Source: Candidatus Babeliales bacterium (GTDB taxonomy: Bacteria; Babelota; Babeliae; Babelales; RVW-14). Taken from it: DNA of 56,398 nucleotides. Shown piece by piece: positions 18,242 through 27,150 of the stretch. The stretch spans positions 1 to 56,398 of the forward strand of contig JAIERW010000004.1 of NCBI GenBank assembly GCA_019746485.1, read 5' to 3'. Within the stretch, counting starts at the first letter, position 1. Each line of letters starts with the position of its first letter. A program made the position numbers and the translations under genes. Under the pieces are notes generated by a model, which made no database searches, was not told the origin of the DNA, and saw only the letters and a list, made by a program, of their open reading frames with translations.

Positions 18242-18920
18242 TAATGTAAGCGTTCAAATTAAAGAACAACTGTTGCTCGACAACGTTTCAGTGACGCTTG
18301 AACCTGGGCGCATTACCAGTTTTATTGGAAAAAGTGGGGCTGGTAAAACAACGCTTTTAAAATCGATAGCAGGGCTTATGCCAATAACTTCTGGCGAGAT
18401 TAATTTTGTGCCGGGCGTAGCGGGCGAAGCCCGGGCCGAATTGGTTGGCTATGTTTTTCAAGACTTTAATCTGTTTCCGCAATTGACCGTGCTTGAAAAT
18501 TGTATAGATCCATTACTTGTCCGTGGCAAGTCGTATGAGCAGGCGCAAGTAATAGCGCTTGCTGCGTTGCAAGAGCTTGAAATGGAAAGCTTTGCGGCGC
18601 GCTACCCGTCAGAGCTTTCTGGAGGTCAGCAACAACGTGTTGCAATAGCGCGCGCTTTGTGCTTAAAGCCCCGCGTGCTTTTGCTCGACGAGCCCACTGC
18701 ATCGCTCGACCCTGCCAGCACCGATTTGTTGGTTGCTATTTTGCAACGCCTTGCACAATCGGGCCTAACGGTTGCTCTTTCAAGTCAGGATATGAGTTTT
18801 GTGCGTAAAGTATTGGACCGTATTTATTACATTCAGTCTGGGGCTGTTTTGGAATTTTGCGATGGCGCTGCAGCGCTCGAGACGTGTGCTTCTATAAAAA
18901 ATTGGTTATGCTGCGGGTAG
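18228..18920 (+). CDS. Polar amino-acid ABC transporter, ATP-binding protein (variant H-loop)
   Basis: ATPase that powers amino-acid import, 230 residues. Visible: Walker A GKSGAGKTT near residue 38, Q-loop YVFQDFNLFPQ, signature LSGGQQQRVAIARAL, Walker B VLLLDEPTASLDP. The H-loop histidine, normally in a T/S-H-D/E-M context, is Gln187 here (LSSQDMSF). The start is ATG 18228, seven bases after a strong AAAGGAGG that lies inside the permease gene; upstream in-frame codons lack such a site. It is the third gene of the importer operon. Confidence 0.92.
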   Translation: MVLVNNVSVQIKEQLLLDNVSVTLEPGRITSFIGKSGAGKTTLLKSIAGLMPITSGEINFVPGVAGEARAELVGYVFQDFNLFPQLTVLENCIDPLLVRGKSYEQAQVIALAALQELEMESFAARYPSELSGGQQQRVAIARALCLKPRVLLLDEPTASLDPASTDLLVAILQRLAQSGLTVALSSQDMSFVRKVLDRIYYIQSGAVLEFCDGAAALETCASIKNWLCCG

Positions 18921-18960
18921 AATTGATAGTTGGTTTTTGTAAAACAACAAGGGAATAACA

Positions 18961-19650
18961 ATGAACCATTTCGAAATTGAACTGCGTTATGAGCTGCGTA
19001 CGCCGCAACAGCTTGCTTCATTTCTCTCATCATGTGAAAAATTACATAAAAAGCATGATACCGACATTTACCTGGACAATCCTCAGGCACTGCTTTATCA
19101 AAGAGGTATTTTTGTACGCATTCGCAACAACAAAAAATTGGACATAAAATTTAATCGTGCAACGCTTGAAAATCCTGATTTAGCGATTCAAGACTATTGC
19201 GAAGAGCATAGTTTTGCCTTGCCATTGCAAGTACAAGATTTGGAAAGACTTAATCCCTTACTGGTAAGCCTCGATTTAAAACCGCTTATTATAGCTGATC
19301 TTGACCATCTTAAATATGTTAACAATTTTGTTGAGCACTATGTTGTTGATAAACGGCGTACTACTTATAAGCGCGATGCATTTACGATATGTGTTGATGA
19401 AGTTGCTGGTCTTGGTACATTTCTCGAAATTGAACTTATGGCCAGCTGTGTAGAAGACCTTGAGCGGGTAAAACAGTCGATGCAGTTACTTGTTAAAGAA
19501 CTTGATGTTGTACCATTGAAAACCGGCTATTGTACTTTACTGCTGCGCAAGAAACATTTTAAGCAATACCTACTTGGTCGCTTTATTCTTGATGAAGATA
19601 AAGTTCATAGAGATGCCGTGGGTGCAGGGCGAGAAATTCTTGCTAGGTAG
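18961..19650 (+). CDS. CYTH-domain (triphosphate tunnel) protein, probable class IV adenylate cyclase or ThTPase-like
   Basis: 229-residue cytoplasmic protein of the CYTH/triphosphate tunnel metalloenzyme superfamily, which acts on triphosphates (adenylate cyclase, thiamine triphosphatase, tripolyphosphatase). The signature E-x-E-x-R is at residues 5-9 (EIELR). Alternating charged strands follow: FVRIRNNKKLDIKF, then VDKRRTTYKRDAF, then FLEIELMA. The exact substrate cannot be assigned. It starts 40 bp after the transporter ATPase with AAGGG seven bases before ATG, so it may be the last gene of that operon. A second CYTH domain occurs in a secreted protein at 49603-51543. Confidence 0.8.
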   Translation: MNHFEIELRYELRTPQQLASFLSSCEKLHKKHDTDIYLDNPQALLYQRGIFVRIRNNKKLDIKFNRATLENPDLAIQDYCEEHSFALPLQVQDLERLNPLLVSLDLKPLIIADLDHLKYVNNFVEHYVVDKRRTTYKRDAFTICVDEVAGLGTFLEIELMASCVEDLERVKQSMQLLVKELDVVPLKTGYCTLLLRKKHFKQYLLGRFILDEDKVHRDAVGAGREILAR

Positions 19651-19704
19651 CGATGATGGCTTGGTACTCGAGCATTTCTTTACAGAAGAAAGTTTAGGAT
19701 TTGC

Positions 19705-19732
19705 TTGCAAAAATCATTAAATATGGCACAAT
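19705..19732 (+). promoter_or_regulatory. Candidate promoter of tRNA-Asp
   Basis: TTGCAA, 16-bp spacer, CACAAT preceded by TGG (extended -10 form), about 35 bp before the tRNA. Confidence 0.4.
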
Positions 19733-19766
19733 AGCACTACTGAAGTCGTTCTTTTGACTTATTTTA

Positions 19767-19843
19767 GGGGCTGTAGCTCAGTTGGTTAGAGCGTCCGTCT
19801 GTCACGCGGAAGGTCGCGGGTTCGAGTCCCGTCAGCCCCGCCA
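19767..19843 (+). tRNA. tRNA-Asp (GTC)
   Basis: 77-nt cloverleaf with encoded CCA. The acceptor stem pairs ggggctg with cagcccc, the D-loop is agctcagttggttagag, the anticodon loop ctgtcac gives anticodon GTC at 19801-19803 on a tccgt/gcgga stem, and the T-arm is gcgggttcgagtcccgt. The discriminator base is G, as expected for Asp. Confidence 0.97.
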
Positions 19844-19895
19844 GTTTTTTAGCTGGCTCCATTAATTTAGAATTCAAAATTTTTCTTGAGAAGTA

Positions 19896-19927
19896 TAAAA
19901 AAGACCCATTTAATGGGCCTTTTTTTC
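19896..19927. terminator. Hairpin terminator between tRNA-Asp and transketolase
   Basis: Stem agacccatt/aatgggcct with A- and T-runs on both sides. Read on the minus strand the single mismatch becomes a G-U pair, so it is better suited to ending the transketolase transcript. Confidence 0.75.
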
Positions 19928-19981
19928 ATTAGTGGTTTCTATGTTTGTGCTTGCTATGCGGTTGTTTAGTCGCTGTGTATT

Positions 19982-21892
19982 TTATTTTCTTTCAAAGCAT
20001 TGGCCGCACGGCGTTTGCACCGCATCAACAATGCTCTGAGCGTCAATGCCTGCATCAGCCAAAAGCTCGGCAGGAGCGCCAGAACGTGAGATATGCTGCA
20101 CTGCCAAACTCTTTACCGTTATATTTTCGTTAGCTACCGCATGCGCTACCGCTTCGCCAATTCCGCCCTGGCTGTAATGATCTTCAATAGTAATAATGCC
20201 GTGATGTGACTTGTTGGCAACTTTGATAATCGTTTTGGCATCAATCGGTTTTATTGAATACAAATCGATAACCGCAATGTGAATGCCTTGCTCTTTCAAG
20301 AGCTTATAAGCTTTAAGTGCCTCGTGCAGCGTAATGCCGGCAGCAATAACGCATACAATATCCTGGTCGTCGGTTTGGTGCAAAACTTTGCAGCCGCCAA
20401 CAGGGAACTCTTCGCAGGCGTCGTACAAATTGGCCGTTGCCGCCCGTGTGGTGCGCAGGTACGAAACACCGTCGTGATAGTTGGCCATTTCTTGCGTTAG
20501 TTTGTAGGTAGACACGCCGTCGCTTGGATACAAAACGATTGAGTTTGGTACGCTGCGAAATAGTGCAATATCTTCTAAGCCCATTTGCGAAGGGCCATCT
20601 TCGCCAATCGAAACGCCCACGTGTGAACCGCACAAGCGCAGGGCATTGCGGCCAATGCCCGCCATTCTAATTTGGTCGTGAGCGCGAGTGTAAAATGCGG
20701 CAAAAGTGGCAGCAAACGGGATGTTGCCGCGTGCTTGCAGGCCTGTTGCTACGCTGATCATATTTTGTTCAGCAACAAAACATTGTACAAAGCGGTCTGG
20801 GAATTCGCGTTCAAAATATTCTGTGTAGGTTGAGTTTTGCACGTCAGCGTCCAGCGCAAAAATTGCCTTGTTGGCCCGGCCCAGTGCTGCCAGGGCGTAA
20901 CCAAAAGCTTGGCGAGTGGCAATTTTTTCTGAGCTGCCAAAATGCTTTGCTTGTGGATCGCTGGCCAGATCGATCTTGATTTCTGGTTGCTGTTTTTGAA
21001 AGCACAGATTAGTGGTTTCTGGTGCGTGAATTTTGTGGAGATCAAGGTTGTGGTTATATTCGTACGCTTCTTTAAAATGGCTCTTGAGCTTTTCAATTGC
21101 CTCGTGTTCTTCGTTAGTGCTAAACGGTTTGCCGTGAAAGCCTAGTTTGTTTTCAATGCCTGCCAGCCCATGACCTTTAAATGTTTTTGCAACAATAACT
21201 GCTGGCTTGCCTGCTTGTTGTGCTTCATGAAACGCCGTCATAATCTCGGTCATATCGTGGCCGTGAATGACAAATGCCTTCCAGCCAAACGCTTCAAACT
21301 TGGCGGCAATTTTTTCAACATGATGGCCGTTAATGCCTTCGTCAGATTGTGCCAAACGGTTGCAGTCTACAATGCCAATTAAATTATCAACGTTGTAGTG
21401 TGCGGCCAAATCAGCTGCTTCCCAAATTGAACCTTCGGCAATTTCACCGTCGCCCATCATGACATATGTTTTAAAATTTAGTTTGTGGTGTTTTGCGTGC
21501 AGCGCCATGCCAAGCCCAACGCCCAAGCCTTGGCCCAGCGAGCCGGTGGCCGCTTCGTTATAAATAAAGCGCGGTGTTGGGTGGCCTTCAAAAACAGAAT
21601 CAAATTTGCGTAAGCTCAATAATTCATGATCACTGATCACGCCCAGCGCTTTGTAGGCAGCATAAACAACCGGAATTGCATGGCCTTTGGACATGATAAA
21701 GCGATCGTTGTTGGCAGCTTTAGGGTTTTTGAGGTCATGTTTGAGCACATTAAAAAACAGTGCGGCAATAAGATCGGCTGCTGAAAGGCACGAAGTTGGG
21801 TGGCCCGATTTGCTTGCCGATGTTGCGCGAATTGAGTCGATGCGCAGGTTGAGTGCTTTGTTTTCAAGAAAGAGGCGTTGGTCGTTGTTCAC
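19982..21892 (-). CDS. tkt: Transketolase
   Basis: Thiamine-diphosphate enzyme of the non-oxidative pentose phosphate pathway that moves two-carbon units between sugar phosphates. 636 residues, shorter than E. coli TktA and closer to the animal/archaeal-type layout. Visible: ATSASKSGHPTSCLSAADL at the N-terminus, the ThDP motif GDGEIAEGSIWEA with DCNRLAQSD, and the pyrimidine-binding region with FAATFAAFYTRA, GVSIGEDGPSQMGLED. It lies four bases after the nudix gene and ends before a hairpin. With the transaldolase-family gene at 38114 it provides most of the non-oxidative branch. Confidence 0.95.
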   Translation of the reverse strand: MNNDQRLFLENKALNLRIDSIRATSASKSGHPTSCLSAADLIAALFFNVLKHDLKNPKAANNDRFIMSKGHAIPVVYAAYKALGVISDHELLSLRKFDSVFEGHPTPRFIYNEAATGSLGQGLGVGLGMALHAKHHKLNFKTYVMMGDGEIAEGSIWEAADLAAHYNVDNLIGIVDCNRLAQSDEGINGHHVEKIAAKFEAFGWKAFVIHGHDMTEIMTAFHEAQQAGKPAVIVAKTFKGHGLAGIENKLGFHGKPFSTNEEHEAIEKLKSHFKEAYEYNHNLDLHKIHAPETTNLCFQKQQPEIKIDLASDPQAKHFGSSEKIATRQAFGYALAALGRANKAIFALDADVQNSTYTEYFEREFPDRFVQCFVAEQNMISVATGLQARGNIPFAATFAAFYTRAHDQIRMAGIGRNALRLCGSHVGVSIGEDGPSQMGLEDIALFRSVPNSIVLYPSDGVSTYKLTQEMANYHDGVSYLRTTRAATANLYDACEEFPVGGCKVLHQTDDQDIVCVIAAGITLHEALKAYKLLKEQGIHIAVIDLYSIKPIDAKTIIKVANKSHHGIITIEDHYSQGGIGEAVAHAVANENITVKSLAVQHISRSGAPAELLADAGIDAQSIVDAVQTPCGQCFERK

Positions 21893-21896
21893 TGAT

Positions 21897-22526
21897 TTAT
21901 CCTTGGGTTCTTTGCTTCAAAAAGTTAAAAACAAGTTGTGTCCATGTTTCCATGGCGTCGTAATATTCTGCGCATTCTTCAAGCGTCAAAAGATGTCCTT
22001 CTTTAAGCTCTGAGCGAATGCTGATGTTGGGGTTGTTGCCTTTGAGCAAGAAGGCAAAGCCGGTGTGGACCATGCCCACATCGTTGCTTTCGTCGTTGAT
22101 TAAACCCAAAATTTCAACATCAAGCGTGCCATCATAATTTACTTCTTCGTGAAACTCGCGCTTTGCCCAGTCGATAATATCTTTGCCGGCAATATCATCT
22201 TCGCGGATATGGCCGCCAATACCCAGCGTACGCTTGTTTTTAAGTCGTTGCTCGCTGGCAGACCCTCTGCGCTGCATCAAAAAATATTTGTCGTTGTGCG
22301 TAAAAATCAGGTACGGGATAATTTGTTTGTAGGTCGCGTCTTGTTCCATGTCAGAGCGCCACAAAAATTCTTTGTTGGTGGCAATAAGATTTGCGTAAAA
22401 ATCGAAATCTTTAAGCGGATGAAAGCCGTTGATTGATGTGTTAGAAAAAAGCTTTCGTGCGGGGACAACTAAAATTTTCTCGTCTTGTTTGGTGGCGGGG
22501 ATACTTTTTGGCGTTGTTTGGCTCAT
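21897..22526 (-). CDS. Nudix hydrolase-family phosphoesterase
   Basis: 209-residue cytoplasmic protein with a diverged nudix box: GIGGHIREDD, then a longer gap than usual, then REFHEEV. This spacing resembles the predicted MutT-like phosphoesterases of COG4112 rather than classical MutT. The substrate is unknown. GGAG precedes the ATG. First gene of an operon with tkt and downstream of a well-formed promoter at 22572-22601. Confidence 0.8.
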   Translation of the reverse strand: MSQTTPKSIPATKQDEKILVVPARKLFSNTSINGFHPLKDFDFYANLIATNKEFLWRSDMEQDATYKQIIPYLIFTHNDKYFLMQRRGSASEQRLKNKRTLGIGGHIREDDIAGKDIIDWAKREFHEEVNYDGTLDVEILGLINDESNDVGMVHTGFAFLLKGNNPNISIRSELKEGHLLTLEECAEYYDAMETWTQLVFNFLKQRTQG

Positions 22527-22571
22527 GAGCTCTCCATGGTACGTTGGGCAGTATGATGGTAATTTTCATTA

Positions 22572-22601
22572 AGTATAAGCATAATTTTTTTTACGTGGCA
22601 A
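22572..22601 (-). promoter_or_regulatory. Promoter of the nudix-tkt operon
   Basis: On the minus strand TTGCCA, 18-bp spacer, TATACT, about 45 bp before the nudix start codon. Confidence 0.55.
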
Positions 22602-22604
22602 ATA

Positions 22605-22633
22605 AAAAAGCCCCTCGAAATCGAGGGGCTTTT
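22605..22633. terminator. Terminator after the ankyrin gene
   Basis: Perfect stem gcccctcga/tcgaggggc with A6 on one side and T4 on the other. It ends the minus-strand ankyrin/peptidase transcript just upstream of the nudix promoter. Confidence 0.88.
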
Positions 22634-22653
22634 AGTACGTTTGTTAACGCAGT

Positions 22654-23262
22654 TTAGTTGTCTTCATTTTGTTTTGCTTTGCCTGGGTTTTTGGCAAGTG
22701 TTTGTGCGTATGTTTCAAGCATTTGCATAACTTCAATCTGGTTGTTTTCAATAGCAGTGTGCATTGGTGTTCTTGCAAATCTGTCAAAAGCGGTAATATC
22801 AGCGCCTTGTGATAAAAGGGTTGCGACAATATCTTTATTTCCTTTTTGCGCAGCGTAGTGCAAAGCTGTTTTGTTTTTGTTTGTTCTGGCATTTACTTTT
22901 GCTTTGTTGGCAAGCAGTGCGGCAACAATTTTGGTGTTTCCTTTTTTTACCGCGATATGAAGCGGCGTTTTGTTTTTGTTGTTACACGCATTGCAATTTG
23001 CTTTTTTGTTCAAAAGCAGTGTTACGGCATGTTCGTTGCCCAGTTCTGTTGCTTTGTGCAGTAATGTATTGTTTTTTTTGTCTCGGGAGTCGACATTTTT
23101 TGAATCTATAAATTTGTGCAAAAATGGCTGGTTGTTCATAGAAAGAGCGTCAGAAAGTTTCTTATTATTGATTGTTTTATTATGAAGGTCTTTGTTTTCA
23201 ACTGCCAAGCACAACGAAAAAAAGCTACAAAATAATAAGAGATTCGTTATAAGTTTTTTCAT
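22654..23262 (-). CDS. Secreted ankyrin-repeat protein
   Basis: 202 residues. The N-terminal MKKLITNLLLFCSFFSLCLA is a signal peptide. Four clear ankyrin repeats follow, with cores TLLHKATELGN, TPLHIAVKKGN, TALHYAAQKGN and TPMHTAIENNQ, preceded by a weaker one. Ankyrin stacks bind other proteins, so an exported one may contact host or periplasmic partners (inference). The gene starts 25 bp after the last C11 peptidase and ends at a strong terminator, so it is probably the fifth gene of that operon. The Shine-Dalgarno site is weak (AAAGAAAG). Confidence 0.88.
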   Translation of the reverse strand: MKKLITNLLLFCSFFSLCLAVENKDLHNKTINNKKLSDALSMNNQPFLHKFIDSKNVDSRDKKNNTLLHKATELGNEHAVTLLLNKKANCNACNNKNKTPLHIAVKKGNTKIVAALLANKAKVNARTNKNKTALHYAAQKGNKDIVATLLSQGADITAFDRFARTPMHTAIENNQIEVMQMLETYAQTLAKNPGKAKQNEDN

Positions 23263-23287
23263 AAAAATTGCTTTCTTTATTTTTTTA

Positions 23288-24505
23288 TTATGCGTAGTTA
23301 TTTAAAAAACTAGCCCATTGTGATTGTTGATAAAACAGCGTGTCGGTATAGCCATCGCCCAGCGGTAGTGATGATGGGAAGTAGATTGAAATGCCCTTTG
23401 CTTTTGGATACGCAGTACCAACACCGTTGGCAACAACAGCATTAAGCGTTGCATTCATGGCGTTTGTCAAAGCGGTTGTAAAGCTCTTGGTGCCTACTGC
23501 TTTATTTTTCTTTGCTTCTGATGAAAGATTACTTAAAAATGTATACAAATCGATGTAATCGTATTGAGAGAAGTGAGTAGCGTTGGTGTAGGCTCTATTT
23601 ATCACCGTGCGTATGGCTGCTCCGTTAGTTTGAGCAATAGTGTTAATTTCTTGAATAACGGCATTGAGCGTGGTGTTTATTGCTGCTACCTTGCTCACAT
23701 CAACTGATGAAAGAGTAACGTCGCGTGTTGTGCGGTAGTATGATTTATAAGCAGAAACAATGCTTTTTGATAGTGTTAATGCAGTTTGAGTTGGTGTTTT
23801 TACCAGAGGTGCCAAGAAGCGGGAGTATGGCCAGCCTTCGCCTGGAATAGTTTCTTCAGACGCTACAAAGTAATTTGCATAGTCTTTGGCTTGGCATGCA
23901 AGCTCGAGCATGCCCATGTAGCACGCGTCGGTGCCTAAAATATCAAGATTTTGTCCCAAGATATTTTTTGTTTGTTGCAAAACGTACAAAAGGTCGCTGT
24001 TGTCTAAGAAAGTGTCTTGTGTGTAGTCATACAAAATGCCGCGTTCTTGAAGCAGTGCTTTGCCGCCAGGTATGGTTGCAAGCCATGAGTGCGTGCTCAA
24101 AGCTTTGTTGAGCGCGCGGTCGAGCACGCCGTTGCCATGATCCCACAAAATGAGCGCATATTTTTTTGCTGGATAATTATCTTTTACCCACTGCATTGCG
24201 CTAACAAGTTCATTTTTTGCATTAACGCCCATTTCTAAATTGAGCGTACCAACATCGGTACGGGAGCCTTTGTTAACTTTGTAGCGCCATGTCTTATTAT
24301 TGTTGGGTTGGTCCCATTGAACCACAATATTCACCGCTGGTGTTGAACCAACTTTTTGCATATCTCGGATGTTAAAGTCGGCAAAAGGGTCAAGGTCATT
24401 GTCGCCCTGAATGTAGGTTAATACAGTCCATTCGGCCAAAGCGTATGCTGCTTGCTGGGTAAAAATAAGCATGAGGGTGAGTAGTAGCAAAGAACGTTTG
24501 TTCAT
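23288..24505 (-). CDS. Secreted clostripain-family (C11) cysteine peptidase 4
   Basis: 405-residue exported cysteine peptidase of clan CD, family C11, which typically cleaves after Arg or Lys. The signal peptide is at residues 1-24 (MNKRSLLLLTLMLIFTQQAA...). The catalytic dyad is visible as His123 in LILWDHGNG and Cys195 in LGTDACYMGM. The WTVLTYIQGDNDLDPFA opening is shared with the three upstream copies. I chose the ATG at 24505, seven bases after AAGGAG; the frame extends 13 codons further but without a ribosome site. It lies about 105 bp after peptidase 3, the only sizeable gap in the operon. Confidence 0.9.
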   Translation of the reverse strand: MNKRSLLLLTLMLIFTQQAAYALAEWTVLTYIQGDNDLDPFADFNIRDMQKVGSTPAVNIVVQWDQPNNNKTWRYKVNKGSRTDVGTLNLEMGVNAKNELVSAMQWVKDNYPAKKYALILWDHGNGVLDRALNKALSTHSWLATIPGGKALLQERGILYDYTQDTFLDNSDLLYVLQQTKNILGQNLDILGTDACYMGMLELACQAKDYANYFVASEETIPGEGWPYSRFLAPLVKTPTQTALTLSKSIVSAYKSYYRTTRDVTLSSVDVSKVAAINTTLNAVIQEINTIAQTNGAAIRTVINRAYTNATHFSQYDYIDLYTFLSNLSSEAKKNKAVGTKSFTTALTNAMNATLNAVVANGVGTAYPKAKGISIYFPSSLPLGDGYTDTLFYQQSQWASFLNNYA

Positions 24506-24610
24506 AAACATCTCCTTGATTACGGTTATTAAAATAACGAACAACTGGCCAAGTGTAAAAATCTTGGCAACCGGTAATCAAGAGTTGAGATGAATAATGA
24601 ATTTAAGAGC

Positions 24611-25825
24611 TTAAGGACGGTGTTCTTTAATGAATGAGAGCCATAAGGTATCGAGTGCAAACTGGGTGCTTTGGTAAGAATCATGGATAGCTTTTTTTGG
24701 ATAGTAAATGGTGAGGCCTTTGGATTTTTGGTACGAGCTGCCGGTTTGATTATACACAATTGCTTTTTGAATTGCCGAGCGCGTGATACGCAGCTTCGTA
24801 ATGAGCGTCTGCAGGCTTTCTTGGTTTGCTGATTTTCTTTTTTTCAAGAGCTGGCTTATTTCCTTTTCCAGATTCAAAAAAAGGTGGTGCGCGTCCACAT
24901 AGCCGGTATTCTCAAATTGATTAGTTTTTTTGCGTGCGCTAAAAATAGCCTGGTCAAGAGCGTCTTTTGTTTCTTCTTGGCTCGCATACAGCGCTAACAC
25001 AACATTATTGATATGATCTGAAAGCTGGTGCACAAGATCTAGCTGTATTGCCGAAAGTGTATATCGCGGGGTTTTTGTTGTACTAATGCTGGCAAATGAA
25101 GAAATAATGGCATCCATCAGTTTTAACGGCGACATGGTACTTTGGCCAACAAGCTTACGTAAAAAGCTGCCATAACACCAACCTGGGGCAAGCTCAACAT
25201 TTTCTGAAGCAACAAAATAATCAGCATAATCTTTTATTTGGTAGGCAACTTCCATGCTTGCCATTAAGCAGGCATCCATGCCAATAACGTCAATTTTTTT
25301 GCCTCGAATTTCACTAATGCGCTTTAATGCGTTTTCAAGTTGTTGATTAGTTAAAAAAGTTTCATAGTGATAATTGTAAAGAATAGAGCGTGTACGCCTA
25401 TATTTTTTTTTATGCTGTTCATAAATTTTTTTACTTTTGTGTTTGTCTACAATGCCGCCACCGTGGTTCCAAAAAATAAGCATAAAATGTTTTGCTGGGT
25501 AGTTCGTGTGGGCCCACTGTACGGCATCAACAAGCTCTTGCTCAGGGTCAATACCCATATCTTTGTTCAGTGATGTGTGATTTGTTTTTCCCCCTTGTTT
25601 TATTTTATAGCGCCAGGTTTTTGTTGTTGTTGGCTCAGAAAGTTGGACCAAGATATTAACGTTTGGTGTTGAGCCAACCATTTTCATTGCTTCAATGTTG
25701 CTATTGGCAAAAGAAGAAAGGTTATTGTTTGCTTCGATATAATTTAAAATGGTCCAGTCAGCCTGGGCGTTCAGTGGTAGGGCGGCCAGAGCAAGTGCCG
25801 TGCCCAGCGCGAGCAACGTTTTCAT
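24611..25825 (-). CDS. Secreted clostripain-family (C11) cysteine peptidase 3
   Basis: 404 residues with an N-terminal signal peptide (LALGTALALAALPLNAQA). Catalytic His121 in LIFWNHGGG and Cys186 in IGMDACLMAS. Same WTILNYIEANNNLSSFA opening and late TGSSYQKSKGLTIYYP block as its neighbours. Copies differ widely outside motifs, so they are old duplicates that may differ in target. Three bases separate it from the upstream gene. Confidence 0.9.
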   Translation of the reverse strand: MKTLLALGTALALAALPLNAQADWTILNYIEANNNLSSFANSNIEAMKMVGSTPNVNILVQLSEPTTTKTWRYKIKQGGKTNHTSLNKDMGIDPEQELVDAVQWAHTNYPAKHFMLIFWNHGGGIVDKHKSKKIYEQHKKKYRRTRSILYNYHYETFLTNQQLENALKRISEIRGKKIDVIGMDACLMASMEVAYQIKDYADYFVASENVELAPGWCYGSFLRKLVGQSTMSPLKLMDAIISSFASISTTKTPRYTLSAIQLDLVHQLSDHINNVVLALYASQEETKDALDQAIFSARKKTNQFENTGYVDAHHLFLNLEKEISQLLKKRKSANQESLQTLITKLRITRSAIQKAIVYNQTGSSYQKSKGLTIYYPKKAIHDSYQSTQFALDTLWLSFIKEHRP

Positions 25826-25828
25826 GAG

Positions 25829-27142
25829 CTACTCGCTCGTGACAGAATGTTGAGAAGCAAAAAATGTTTCTAAAAAATGGAGCCACAAGCTTTCTTGGGC
25901 AAACATTGTTTTTGGGTAGGAATGATGTATTTTTTTTCGTGGCAAATAAATTGAAATACCGCGAGCGCGGCTGTACGTTGGTGCTGCTACTGAGGTATAT
26001 ACCGCTTGTTCAATCGTTGTAAGTCCTTCGTTGAGTGTGGTGCGTAGACTTTGCAATGCTTTGGTATATCCAGTGGTTGCTCGTTGTCCGCTTGTATCGT
26101 TGAGCGACCGTTTGGTTGTTGCTTTGAGCAATGCGGTATAAAAAGAATGAAGATCAACAAAATCGTGCATATGAAACTTGAGCGTTATGTTGCCGGCAGT
26201 TTGAACAGTTTTTCTAATCTTTTTTTCGTTTAAATTTTTGCATTGTTCAAGGCAGGCAACCAGTTGGTTAATGTTTTCTTTGATCGAATCAAGTGCGCGC
26301 AAATTGATTGCCGATTGTGTGTAAAAATTAACATCGCCCGTGTAGAGTTTTTGGTAAGCGTTAACAATGTGTTTACCAAGTTTTTGTGCGTTAAAAAGAT
26401 GTGGTTCTTTGCTGAGGTTTTTTAAAAATTCTGCATAATTCCAGCCCCGTCCCGGTTCTGAGTTTTGTGAAGCAACCAAAACTTTAGCATAATCTTTAAT
26501 TTGATACCCAATTTCTAGCATTGCCATAAAGCACGCATCCATACCTATCACATCAATTTTTTTGCCTAGCGTGAGCGTGATTGCTTCCAGTGACCGTGCG
26601 AGTTGTTGGTTGTCTAGATACGTGTGGTTAGTATCGCTATAAAGGATGCCACGAAATGCTGATTCTTGCTCCAGGCCTGGAGTTTCTAGCCAATGAGTGC
26701 GAAGTTGACTTCTGCCTTTTAAATAGTTAACGCGGTCAATAATGCCGCTACCATGATTCCAAAAATTAAGCATATATTTTTTTGCAGGGTAGTTAGTTGC
26801 TGCCCATTTCATAGTATCAACTAAGCTTTTTTCATGGTCCTCATAAGTTTTTACTTTGATATCTTTATCTTCGATTAGTGCATTTTTGGTAACGAGGTAG
26901 CGTACAATTTTTTTATTTTCTGGCATGTTCCAGTGTACTAAAATATTTATTTTATTTTTTAATCCCGCCTGCTGCATGGTTTGAATGTTTTTTAAAGCAA
27001 AAGGCGCAAGGCTATTGTCGGCCTGAATGTACGTAACAACCGTCCATTCTGCTTCTGGTTGTCGCTTGGCAGATGCAAACGATGCGCTAAGGAGTGTTAT
27101 GGTAAGCAGTATTTGCGTTATTTTTTTTTTACCACTATTCAT
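25829..27142 (-). CDS. Secreted clostripain-family (C11) cysteine peptidase 2
   Basis: 437 residues. The ATG at 27142 follows AGGAA and gives a normal signal peptide (ITQILLTITLLSASFASA); a longer frame to 27190 lacks a ribosome site. Catalytic His130 in LNFWNHGSG and Cys204 in IGMDACFMAM. The opening WTVVTYIQADNSLAPFA and the closing SRARGISIYLP match the family set. It begins eight bases after the stop of the first copy. Confidence 0.9.
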   Translation of the reverse strand: MNSGKKKITQILLTITLLSASFASAKRQPEAEWTVVTYIQADNSLAPFALKNIQTMQQAGLKNKINILVHWNMPENKKIVRYLVTKNALIEDKDIKVKTYEDHEKSLVDTMKWAATNYPAKKYMLNFWNHGSGIIDRVNYLKGRSQLRTHWLETPGLEQESAFRGILYSDTNHTYLDNQQLARSLEAITLTLGKKIDVIGMDACFMAMLEIGYQIKDYAKVLVASQNSEPGRGWNYAEFLKNLSKEPHLFNAQKLGKHIVNAYQKLYTGDVNFYTQSAINLRALDSIKENINQLVACLEQCKNLNEKKIRKTVQTAGNITLKFHMHDFVDLHSFYTALLKATTKRSLNDTSGQRATTGYTKALQSLRTTLNEGLTTIEQAVYTSVAAPTYSRARGISIYLPRKKIHHSYPKTMFAQESLWLHFLETFFASQHSVTSE

Positions 27143-27150
27143 AATGTTTC

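Noticed and set aside
22610..22629. Short inverted repeats as CRISPR or mobile-element ends
   Set aside because: These and similar hairpins are single stem-loops followed by T-runs at gene ends, so they are terminators. No spaced direct-repeat array, transposase or integrase was found in the window.
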